DNA of 5,730 nucleotides, taken from the NCBI GenBank assembly GCA_022866585.1, contig JALHUP010000242.1:1-5730 (forward strand). The letters are read 5' to 3'. The position numbers were made by a program, and so were the translations under genes. This DNA is from Candidatus Zixiibacteriota bacterium. GTDB lineage: Bacteria > Zixibacteria > MSB-5A5 > SM1-73. This document shows, piece by piece, positions 1-5,429 of the stretch. Position 1 is the stretch's first letter; every line of letters begins with the position of its first letter. Under the pieces are notes generated by a model. It did no database searches, was not told where the DNA came from, and was given only the letters and a program-made list of their open reading frames with translations.

Positions 1-1668
1 CTGATACAAAAGGCTAAGGGAAATGAGAAAAAAGAAGGTCTGAATGTTAAATTCAAAGAAGGGGATGCCAGAAAACTCCCCTACCTACCCGATACCTTCG
101 ATGTGACCATGATTCTGGGAAATAGTTTTGGTTATTTCGACACCATCCAGGATGACCTGAGGGTGCTAAAGGAGGTGTTTAAAGTCCTAAAACCATGGGG
201 GGAATTGCTGGTCGATGTTACGGATGGCGAATATTTAAGAGAGCATTTTCAACCTCGTTCTTGGGAATGGATAGATAAGAAGCATTTTGTCTGCAGAGAG
301 CGCTCTCTTTCTTTGGATGGGCAACGTCTGATATCAAGGGAGGTAATTGCCCAGGTGGAAAAGGGGGTGATTGCGGACCAGTTCTATGCGGAAAGGCTTT
401 ATACTAAGGAAAGCCTAAGAGAACTTATGAAAGCCGCGGGCTTCACCGACTTCGCTTTTCATGGTGAAATTTCTCCAGATTCTCAGAGAAACCAGGATCT
501 GGGAATGATGGAGAAACGCATCATTGCCACTGCCGTGGTTAGAAAGGAATGGACTCCCATCAAGAAGAAACCAAAAGAGATGGTAGGAAACGTGGTGGTG
601 CTTTTAGGCGACCCGACCAAGCCCGATCCCCTAAAGCCGTTCTCCATTTTCGACGATGACGATCTATACACCATTGATCAGTTGAAATCTGCGTTGAGAG
701 AACTGTCCACAGGATCCACAGGAAAAGATTACCACTTTGTCTATCTGAATAGTCACGATACTCTCATTCAAGACTTGATAAAACTGGGGGGAAAAGTGGA
801 TTTAGTCTTTAATCTTTGTGATGAGGGGTATAGCAACGATCCCCGAAAAGAGCTTCATGTCCCCTCTTTGTTGGAAAGTTTGGAAATTCCCTACACCGGT
901 GCCGGACCTCAATGTATCGCTTATTGCTACGATAAATCGCTGGTGCGTGGCATCGCCAAGGAAATGGGAATTCCCGTCCCGGAAGCCTTTTTCATCAAGC
1001 CGGAAGATACAACCTTTGAATTGCCGTTCGGTTTCCCCGTAATCGTAAAACCCAACTTTGGCGATGCCAGTTTTGGAATCACGCAAAGGAGTGTGGCAAG
1101 TAACCTGGAGGAGCTTTTGAACGGCGTTTCAGAAATACGAGAGAAATTCGGCTACGACAAACCCATACTGGTAGAAGAATTCCTTCCGGGAAAAGACCTT
1201 AGTGTGGGCATCATAGGCAATGTTCCTTCATCCTATTCTGTCTTACCCATTATCGAGGAAGATTACTCGACAGTTCCAGAGGATTTGCCCAGAATCTGCG
1301 GTTATGAGGCCAAGTGGTTGCCGGATTCCCCATATTGGAACATCAAATCTATTCGAGCTGATCTTCCTGAAGAGACGGAGAAATTGATCATAGAATGGTG
1401 CCTGAAACTGTTTGAGAGGCTGGAGTGTCGGGATTACTGTCGATTCGACTGGAGGCTCGATTCTGAGGGTAACCCCAAACTTCTTGAAGTTAATCCAAAC
1501 CCGGGCTGGTGCTGGGATGGTCACCTGGCAAAGATGGCAAAAATCGCGGGGATGTCTTATCCTGAAATGCTGGAGGCTATTTTGCGGGCGGCGGAACAAA
1601 GAGTGGGAATTCAAATGAGCTGGAAAAGAGAGGAAGAACATGCCAAAACCTCGCATAGTAAGGTATAA
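1..1668 (+). CDS. SAM methyltransferase / D-Ala-D-Ala-ligase-like ATP-grasp fusion (5' partial)
   Basis: The frame is open from the first base, so the start lies upstream; the ATG at 103 is internal. Bases 1 to about 550 encode the C-terminal half of a class I methyltransferase. Visible parts are the acidic motif after strand 3 (EGDARKLPY, near 58-84), strand 4 (FDVTMILGNSFGYF) and VLKPWGELLVDV after it; the SAM-binding glycine loop would be upstream. A basic linker (about 550-580) leads to an ATP-grasp domain (about 583-1610) like D-alanine-D-alanine ligase. It has the ATP-binding lysine strand FPVIVKPNFGDASFGI (about 1033-1080), LVEEFLPGKDLSVGI (about 1171-1215), and likely Mg ligands in CRFDWRLD (1438-1461) and LLEVNPNPG (1480-1506; Glu and Asn kept). 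The domain therefore looks catalytically intact. Family knowledge: such enzymes join a carboxylate to an amine through an acyl-phosphate. The substrate is unknown and a true peptidoglycan Ddl role is unlikely. Pairing with a methyltransferase suggests modification of a peptide-like or amino-acid metabolite (inference). The 17-residue tail after the fold is charged. Confidence 0.9.
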   Translation: MIQKAKGNEKKEGLNVKFKEGDARKLPYLPDTFDVTMILGNSFGYFDTIQDDLRVLKEVFKVLKPWGELLVDVTDGEYLREHFQPRSWEWIDKKHFVCRERSLSLDGQRLISREVIAQVEKGVIADQFYAERLYTKESLRELMKAAGFTDFAFHGEISPDSQRNQDLGMMEKRIIATAVVRKEWTPIKKKPKEMVGNVVVLLGDPTKPDPLKPFSIFDDDDLYTIDQLKSALRELSTGSTGKDYHFVYLNSHDTLIQDLIKLGGKVDLVFNLCDEGYSNDPRKELHVPSLLESLEIPYTGAGPQCIAYCYDKSLVRGIAKEMGIPVPEAFFIKPEDTTFELPFGFPVIVKPNFGDASFGITQRSVASNLEELLNGVSEIREKFGYDKPILVEEFLPGKDLSVGIIGNVPSSYSVLPIIEEDYSTVPEDLPRICGYEAKWLPDSPYWNIKSIRADLPEETEKLIIEWCLKLFERLECRDYCRFDWRLDSEGNPKLLEVNPNPGWCWDGHLAKMAKIAGMSYPEMLEAILRAAEQRVGIQMSWKREEEHAKTSHSKV

Positions 1669-1720
1669 AAGACCACGCTCGCTTGACTCCAAATCCTCGT
1701 TGGTAACGGATTCATCCTAA
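1640..1720 (+). CDS. Possible 26-codon ORF overlapping the fusion gene's 3' end
   Basis: ATG at 1640 begins MPKPRIVRYKRPRSLDS and stops with TAA at 1718-1720, overlapping the fusion gene by 29 bases in another frame. A purine-rich SD candidate (AGAGGAAG, about 1629-1636) sits just upstream, so translational coupling is possible. The peptide is very basic (8 Lys/Arg in the first 15 residues) and low in hydrophobic residues, with no recognisable domain. It could be a tiny real gene, the surviving start of a gene whose remainder is lost in the disordered stretch after 1700, or chance. I favour the last two. Confidence 0.2.
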   Translation: MPKPRIVRYKRPRSLDSKSSLVTDSS

Positions 1721-1756
1721 ACGGATTCACCGTGAACGAACACCCTGTTCGTTACC
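1702..1756 (+). repeat. Compact nest of direct and inverted repeats
   Basis: The 55-bp segment is bounded by GGTAACG (1702-1708) and its reverse complement CGTTACC (1750-1756). Inside are two copies of AACGGATTCA (1705-1714 and 1720-1729, 15-bp period), a short inverted pair TTCAC/GTGAA (1726-1730 and 1732-1736) and a perfect 8-bp hairpin AACGAACA-CCC-TGTTCGTT (1735-1753). The hairpin and the outer 7-bp pair share bases, so the RNA could fold in two exclusive ways. No T-run follows, which argues against a rho-independent terminator. Candidates are a small palindromic repeat element, a protein-binding site or a recombination scar. Confidence 0.5.
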
Positions 1757-1766
1757 ATAAAGCGTC

Positions 1767-1925
1767 ATGGCTGAAGGCGTCCGTGATGAACAAAGGAAAG
1801 GAGGAAAACTATCCCTTGATGAAATTAACCATTATATGAAAGTGGCAAAAACTATCCGCCTGACTATGGAATTGCAAGAAAAGGTCGATCATATTTATGA
1901 AAGGAGAGACTCTATTAGCTCATGA
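1767..1925 (+). CDS. Hypothetical small protein, 52 codons
   Basis: ATG at 1767 begins MAEGVRDEQRKGG and ends with TGA at 1923-1925. The frame has a stop at 1758-1760, so no longer version exists. The composition looks protein-like: a charged start, then a predicted amphipathic helix region (SLDEINHYMKVAKTIRLTME) and a charged end. No good SD precedes the ATG. I recognise no family. It overlaps the next ORF (1897-2046) by 29 bases, so the two may be a coupled tiny pair, or one gene split by a frameshift near 1900-1925. Confidence 0.33.
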   Translation: MAEGVRDEQRKGGKLSLDEINHYMKVAKTIRLTMELQEKVDHIYERRDSISS

Positions 1926-2046
1926 CGCAACCGACGAAGCCCTCCAACCGTATGGGCATTCGTCTGAATGGGATGATCATCTTGAACATGAGACTCTTTT
2001 GTCTCAGCTTGGCAAAGGAGAAAGTGAACGCAAAAACTGGCGATAA
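1897..2046 (+). CDS. Hypothetical small acidic protein, 49 codons (possibly second half of a frameshifted gene)
   Basis: ATG at 1897 begins MKGETLLAHDATDE and the frame closes with TAA at 2044-2046. The product is soluble and rich in Asp, Glu and His (SSEWDDHLEHETLLSQLGKG), ending ERKNWR. I prefer this frame over the overlapping longer one (ATG 1922 to stop 2110), whose Met/Cys-rich basic product looks like out-of-frame reading. The nearest SD-like motif (AAGG at 1881-1884) is about 12 bases from the ATG, which is long. The frame itself opens at 1864 without a start, as expected if it were joined to the preceding ORF before a frameshift. No family recognised. Confidence 0.33.
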   Translation: MKGETLLAHDATDEALQPYGHSSEWDDHLEHETLLSQLGKGESERKNWR

Positions 2047-2158
2047 AGGTTCGCCAAATTCTGCGAAATTGTCTCGACGTTATTTCTTTCCAAACAAATC
2101 GTCCCTCTAATTCTAACTGTTTAAACGTATTAAAAGAGAAATTCTTGTCGGTTTAAAA

Positions 2159-2175
2159 TTGGCACGCTTTTTGTA
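2159..2175 (+). promoter_or_regulatory. Sigma-54 (-24/-12) promoter candidate
   Basis: TTGGCACG-CTTT-TTGTA matches the consensus YTGGCACG-N4-TTGCW at all but one key position (T for C in the -12 GC). GG at 2161-2162 is exactly ten bases from GT at 2173-2174. Predicted transcription start is about 2186, giving a 155-base leader for the 98-residue membrane protein. No enhancer-binding regulator is encoded in the window. The -12 GT variant is a known but weaker form. Confidence 0.55.
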
Positions 2176-2239
2176 GTCTTTTGGGTTGAGAAGAGTGTGA
2201 ACTTTTTACGCACAAAGAGCCGTGTGGGAAAGTTTTTGC

Positions 2240-2267
2240 TTGACAAAACCATAATTTGCTTTACTTT
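2240..2267 (+). promoter_or_regulatory. Possible housekeeping promoter (TTGACA, poor -10)
   Basis: A perfect TTGACA (2240-2245) is followed after 16 bases by TACTTT (2262-2267), which matches the TATAAT consensus at only three positions. The TTTACTTTG context is loosely like the -7 element of Bacteroidetes promoters. It points toward the 98-residue protein gene, giving a start near 2274 and a leader of about 65 bases. Confidence 0.38.
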
Positions 2268-2340
2268 GGAGGTGAGAACAAAAATTGGGATAAGATAAGG
2301 AAAATTCGACCCTTTAGTCCGAATTCTGGATCCGTAGGAA

Positions 2341-2637
2341 ATGCCTCAAACACCCGAGCCCTTTGACAGACGCCCCGTATGGGAGAGACAAACCCCTACT
2401 AAGTTTGAGAAGATTTTCAGTTACTGTGTGGTGCTTATTTTTGTCCTTTTGGGACTTTTGATTCTTTTGGGAGCGTTTGGCATCAGTCCCCAGTTTAAAG
2501 GAATCTTAGGAGTAATTCTGATCGGTTATGGGGTAATTAGATTTTTATTGATGAAAACAAGATTTGATAGGTCGAAGGAAAAAGAGAGATTGGTAGAGAG
2601 GGACAATAAAGCTAATAAAACTTTGCGTAACTTGTAA
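2341..2637 (+). CDS. Small two-helix membrane protein, 98 aa
   Basis: The protein has a polar N-terminus rich in Pro and Arg (about residues 1-24), two predicted membrane helices (about 27-48 and 53-70) joined by a short turn, and a highly charged Lys/Arg/Glu tail (71-98). By the positive-inside rule both ends are probably cytoplasmic. ATG 2341 is the only upstream option because the frame has a TAG at 2335-2337. The SD is poor (AGGA at 2336-2339, almost touching the ATG), so translation may be weak or use another mode. It has its own upstream promoter candidates, and a new promoter follows before the TPR gene, so it is probably a separate unit. I do not recognise a family. The gene call itself is well supported by the clean hydrophobic pattern. 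Confidence 0.72.
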   Translation: MPQTPEPFDRRPVWERQTPTKFEKIFSYCVVLIFVLLGLLILLGAFGISPQFKGILGVILIGYGVIRFLLMKTRFDRSKEKERLVERDNKANKTLRNL

Positions 2638-2645
2638 AAAAATTC

Positions 2646-2673
2646 TTGACTTTATGAGAAAAAGTATTAAAAT
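2646..2673 (+). promoter_or_regulatory. Sigma-70-type promoter of the TPR gene
   Basis: TTGACT (2646-2651) and TAAAAT (2668-2673) are separated by 16 bases, each one mismatch from consensus. The predicted start near 2680 places the SD GGAGTGA (2693-2699) and ATG at 2707 in a short leader. It also makes the TTG at 2680 unusable as a start codon. Confidence 0.6.
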
Positions 2674-2706
2674 AAAACATTGTGTTTTTTTGGAGTGATT
2701 GAGATT

Positions 2707-4446
2707 ATGTGCGATAAAATTTTGTTAAAACGTTTTCTTTGGGTTATTTTAGTTTTGTTAATTTTGCCTACCACGGCCGGATGCCAGGATCTTGAACCTG
2801 CTATCAAAGCATACGAGAAGGGGGATTACAACCAAGCCATCCAGCTTCTTTCTCAATATATTCTGCAAAAACCAAATGAGCCTGAAGCTTATTTTTATTT
2901 AGGGAATGCTTTTTTAAAGAAGGAAATGCTGGATTCTGCCATTGTCCAATATAAGAAAGCTCTGGACCTGAAGAGTAAATATTGGCAAGCTTTGTATCAA
3001 CTGGGATATGCTTATTATAAACAGAAAAGATATGATGAGGCGAAGGAAACCTTTGCGAGTGGGCTTAAGATAAAGGAGAGAGGAGAATTTTATAACGGAT
3101 TAGGTCTGGTGCAAATGGCTAAGGATATGCTTAAAGATGCAGATTTATCGTTTTGGAAAGCTATCTCCTATGACCCCAAAAATCCGGAGTTTCTAAAAAA
3201 CCGGGGTGACGTGAACTTCAAGAAAGGGGTGCTGGCAATTGCGATCGAATCTTACAACGATGCTCTGGCACTGGACTCCACTTTGGTGGACGTTCATTAC
3301 AACTTAGGTCAATCCTATCTTAAACAGATGGAGTTCAACAAGGCGATGGAAGAATTCAAAACGGTAATAAGGTTGGATCCCAAGCACAAAGAAGCTTATT
3401 TAGCTTTAGGAAACCTCTACATGTTAGACCGGAGGCATTACCCTGAAGCCCGAGTAATCTACGAAGAGTATTTAAAATTTGATCAGCAGAATAGTAGAGT
3501 TCATTTAAACTTAGGAGATACGTATTATTCCCTCTCAAGAATTGTTAATTTTTTACCTCTGGCAGAAGGTGACACCCTCTTCAAGCCTCAAATTCTCTCA
3601 AAATCTGTCGAAAATCTGGAGAAATCGATCGCTTTGGATCCTAAGGTTGCAGATGCTTACTTTTTGTTAGGCAAAGCTTATCAGGATTTAGGGAAGTTTC
3701 CGGAAGCTCTGAAAGCTTATGAGAATTATGAGAGGCTTTTGTCTGAACAGAATTATGAGTGGAAAAAAGAGGATGCAGATTATTGGGTCAGAAAGGGTCA
3801 GGCGCAGGTGGAAATCGGAGACTCGGCGCTCATACCCACGGCAATCACCTCCCTTACCAGGGCCATCGAATTGGATTCTACCAAGACCGGCGCTTATTCA
3901 TATTTGGGCTCAGCTTTATATAAACAGAAGAAATACACTGAGGCTATTCCTTTCTTTAAAAAGAAGATTGAATCTGATACCAGCAATGCTAATGCCTATA
4001 TGAATTTAGCATTATGTTATCTTCAGTTAAAACAGTTCCAGGAGGCGCGTGAGCCTTTGAAAAAAGTGGTGGAGCTGGACCCTAATAATTCTAAAGCTCA
4101 CGACCTTCTGGCCGGGGTGTATTATCAGCTCAAGCAATATCAAGAAGCCGCCGAAGAATATCTGGCGAAACTTAGGCTTGATCCCAACAATTGTGAATTA
4201 GAAGGAAATGCGGGCACTTGCCTTCTTTTGGCAAAATTATCAGCTCAAGCCATCCATCATTTAAGAAAGGCGGTTTCCTGCTTTCCGCGTAACGCTAACT
4301 ATCTTCTGATGTTGGCTCAAGCCTTAGAGACCAATGAAAATACAGAGGAGGCTCGCCAATACTATCTTAAGGTTTTGGAGATCGACCCCAAGAATAAAGA
4401 AGCTCAAGACCGAATAGATTATATAGATATGAAAACAATTCATTAG
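2707..4446 (+). CDS. Exported TPR-repeat protein, probable lipoprotein, 579 aa
   Basis: ATG 2707 is chosen because GGAGTGA lies seven bases upstream; the frame extends to a TTG at 2680, which coincides with the predicted transcription start. The N-terminus is a signal peptide: basic MCDKILLKR, a hydrophobic core, then LPTTAG-C26. Cys26 could be lipidated, although Thr at -3 is a weak lipobox; Gln at +2 would fit outer-membrane sorting. From about residue 29 to the end the protein is about 15 consecutive 34-residue TPR units with the usual pattern (AYxxLGxxYxxxxxxxEAxxxxxxAxxLDPxx). One unit carries an extra loop of about 20 residues (nt about 3535-3595), and a longer spacer occurs near nt 3740-3790. 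There is no catalytic domain, so it is a periplasmic-side scaffold for protein contacts. It is followed by a membrane protein and an ExbB-type gene, suggesting a part in envelope assembly or TonB-like transport (inference). Confidence 0.88.
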   Translation: MCDKILLKRFLWVILVLLILPTTAGCQDLEPAIKAYEKGDYNQAIQLLSQYILQKPNEPEAYFYLGNAFLKKEMLDSAIVQYKKALDLKSKYWQALYQLGYAYYKQKRYDEAKETFASGLKIKERGEFYNGLGLVQMAKDMLKDADLSFWKAISYDPKNPEFLKNRGDVNFKKGVLAIAIESYNDALALDSTLVDVHYNLGQSYLKQMEFNKAMEEFKTVIRLDPKHKEAYLALGNLYMLDRRHYPEARVIYEEYLKFDQQNSRVHLNLGDTYYSLSRIVNFLPLAEGDTLFKPQILSKSVENLEKSIALDPKVADAYFLLGKAYQDLGKFPEALKAYENYERLLSEQNYEWKKEDADYWVRKGQAQVEIGDSALIPTAITSLTRAIELDSTKTGAYSYLGSALYKQKKYTEAIPFFKKKIESDTSNANAYMNLALCYLQLKQFQEAREPLKKVVELDPNNSKAHDLLAGVYYQLKQYQEAAEEYLAKLRLDPNNCELEGNAGTCLLLAKLSAQAIHHLRKAVSCFPRNANYLLMLAQALETNENTEEARQYYLKVLEIDPKNKEAQDRIDYIDMKTIH

Positions 4447-4492
4447 AAATATTTCCAAATTCTATTTGTATATAAATAGAGGAGTGAAATGG

Positions 4493-5215
4493 ATGGCAGA
4501 ACAAAATAAAAAAAATGAGCAGGAGGATAAAATCTCCGAGGATTTGCGTTTTAAATATATCGGTCTGGAGATATTCCCCAAAAAGGTAAAGGATTTTTGG
4601 AAAGATGAGGAGGAGAAGAGAGAATATTTGGAAAAGGTTAAACAGGAAAAATCCCAAGCCACCCTTTTGGACAGAGATTACAGCCTGGTGAAGGTTTCAG
4701 TTTTCTCCAAGACCGATAAGATCGTCTTGAGCATCACCTCTTTTCTTTTGGCGATAAGTTTGTTTATACCCTGGTTCTCTGTGCGAGGGGAAAATCTACA
4801 TTCCAGCTACATCGGTTTGGGTTTTATCTTTAAATTAGGCACGCTATTTGGCTATGCCTCGTCGAGCGGATTCGGGGCGATCTTGTTCTTAGTGTTGCTT
4901 TTATTGGTCATTCTTTTTTCTTGTGCGGCTGGCATCCTAAATCTTTTATCTTTATTCAAAAAATATAACGAGCTGGAAGGGTATTTGGCGAACCTTAAGA
5001 AAACCTTAAAGTTGAATTTAATTCCTTTGGCTTTGTGGGTGGTCTTGATCCTCATCTCCATGATTGGCCTGCCCACGCCATTTGCCAAGTCCCTGGGGGT
5101 GAAGGGCTTGGGTGATAGTTTTAACATTCTCAGTTTCTTCGCTCTATCTAGCTACGGAATGTGGTTTTCTTTGGCCGGTTTGATTATAAATTGTGTCAAG
5201 ATCAGCGATTTGTGA
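4493..5215 (+). CDS. Four-helix inner-membrane protein of unknown function, 240 aa
   Basis: ATG 4493 is preferred because AGAGGAG (4478-4484) ends eight bases upstream; an overlapping ATG at 4489 is out of frame and short. Residues 1-75 are hydrophilic and highly charged, with a probable helical or coiled-coil stretch (FWKDEEEKREYLEKVKQEK, about 35-53). Four predicted membrane helices follow at about 77-95 (ending FIPWF), 129-154, 175-193 and 212-235. A basic segment between helices 2 and 3 (about 156-173) is likely cytoplasmic, like the N-terminus. The loop after helix 1 (SVRGENLHSSYIGLGF) should be outside. The gene starts 46 bases after the TPR gene with no terminator or strong promoter between, so the two are probably co-transcribed. 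I recognise no family. Its position before an ExbB-type gene suggests an accessory role in the same envelope system (inference). Confidence 0.82.
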   Translation: MAEQNKKNEQEDKISEDLRFKYIGLEIFPKKVKDFWKDEEEKREYLEKVKQEKSQATLLDRDYSLVKVSVFSKTDKIVLSITSFLLAISLFIPWFSVRGENLHSSYIGLGFIFKLGTLFGYASSSGFGAILFLVLLLLVILFSCAAGILNLLSLFKKYNELEGYLANLKKTLKLNLIPLALWVVLILISMIGLPTPFAKSLGVKGLGDSFNILSFFALSSYGMWFSLAGLIINCVKISDL

Positions 5216-5429
5216 GATGAGGTAAATTTTTAGTGGCATTACAGATTCCAAGATTCGTATGAATGCAAAGCATTTGTCGAAGGATTAAAAACTAAGGAGG
5301 TATAGATGGTTTGAGGTCGAGTAAAAAGCAAATGTTTACAGTTTTCCACCCGTGGCTGGGTGGGAGAGTTTGGTGTCATTAGGTGTTGGAATTTCAACGT
5401 ATAATTTTAGGATAGGAGGAATAACTTAA
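5216..5429 (+). promoter_or_regulatory. Structured 214-bp leader before exbB
   Basis: There is no protein gene here, but several signals appear in order. A 5-bp inverted repeat AATGC-AAA-GCATT lies at 5262-5274. An almost ideal SD AAGGAGGT (5294-5301) lies five bases before ATG GTT TGA (5306-5314), a complete two-codon ORF. A GC-rich hairpin CCACCC-GTGGCT-GGGTGG (5346-5363) extends by A-U and G-U pairs to 5342-5367. An imperfect palindrome GTTGGAATTTCAAC lies at 5385-5398. No T-run follows the hairpin, so it is not a classical terminator. The order SD, mini-ORF, hairpin, gene resembles a translation-sensing leader, but no known riboswitch class is recognised. Confidence 0.45.
5385..5405 (+). 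promoter_or_regulatory. -10-like TATAAT with adjoining palindrome upstream of exbB
   Basis: A perfect TATAAT at 5400-5405 would start transcription near 5412, just before the exbB SD. No acceptable -35 box exists at 16-18 bases; that position reads CATTAG. The palindrome GTTGGAATTTCAAC (5385-5398) directly abuts the -10 box, where an operator or an activator site could lie. This could be a regulated internal promoter, or a chance AT-rich match. Confidence 0.25.

Larger units (their letters stand above)
2047..2340. other. Intergenic region with two promoter candidates and an orphan SD
   Basis: There is no plausible gene in these 294 bases. The first ~110 bases are AT-rich, with a weak 5-bp hairpin (TTCGC 2050-2054 / GCGAA 2063-2067) and the perfect palindrome GTTTAAAC at 2119-2126, partly repeated as GTTTAAA at 2151-2157 just before the sigma-54-like element. 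The second half holds a TTGACA promoter candidate and the SD-like GGAGGTGA at 2268-2275. That SD is followed only by GTG or TTG frames closing after eight and two codons. The frame of the next gene has a TAG at 2335-2337, so this SD cannot serve it. Confidence 0.6.

Noticed and set aside
1243..1692. Minus-strand open frame of 149 codons
   Set aside because: It lies opposite the ATP-grasp domain, whose conserved motifs are on the + strand. Its product is rich in Phe, His and Arg with no domain-like pattern, and it has no SD.
2050..2067. Hairpin TTCGC/GCGAA as terminator of the small ORFs
   Set aside because: There are only five base pairs with an eight-base loop and no T-run directly after.
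1922..2110. 62-codon frame starting with ATGA overlap to the preceding ORF
   Set aside because: The overlap is attractive, but the product is Met/Cys/Ser-rich and lacks protein-like pattern. The acidic frame at 1897-2046 over the same bases is more plausible.
4367..4662. Minus-strand hydrophobic frames resembling a membrane protein
   Set aside because: They are the reverse reading of Lys/Glu-rich codons of the TPR C-terminus and the membrane protein's N-terminus, which yields Phe, Leu and Ser runs. The + strand has SD sites and sensible proteins.
4838..4856. Second sigma-54-like sequence (AGGCACGCTATTTGG)
   Set aside because: It lies inside the 240-residue protein gene, lacks the TGG at -24 and has GG instead of GC at -12.
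5262..5320. GCAAAGC followed by GGATTAAAAACTAA, faintly like a GEMM (cyclic di-GMP-I) riboswitch
   Set aside because: The short core alone is weak; the GGGCAAACC-type partner strand and the closing GGGTTGCC-like receptor strand are not visible. A covariance-model search would settle it.
5342..5372. Hairpin as a rho-independent terminator before exbB
   Set aside because: The stem is good, but the following bases read GTTTGGTGTC with no T-run on either strand, so termination is not supported.
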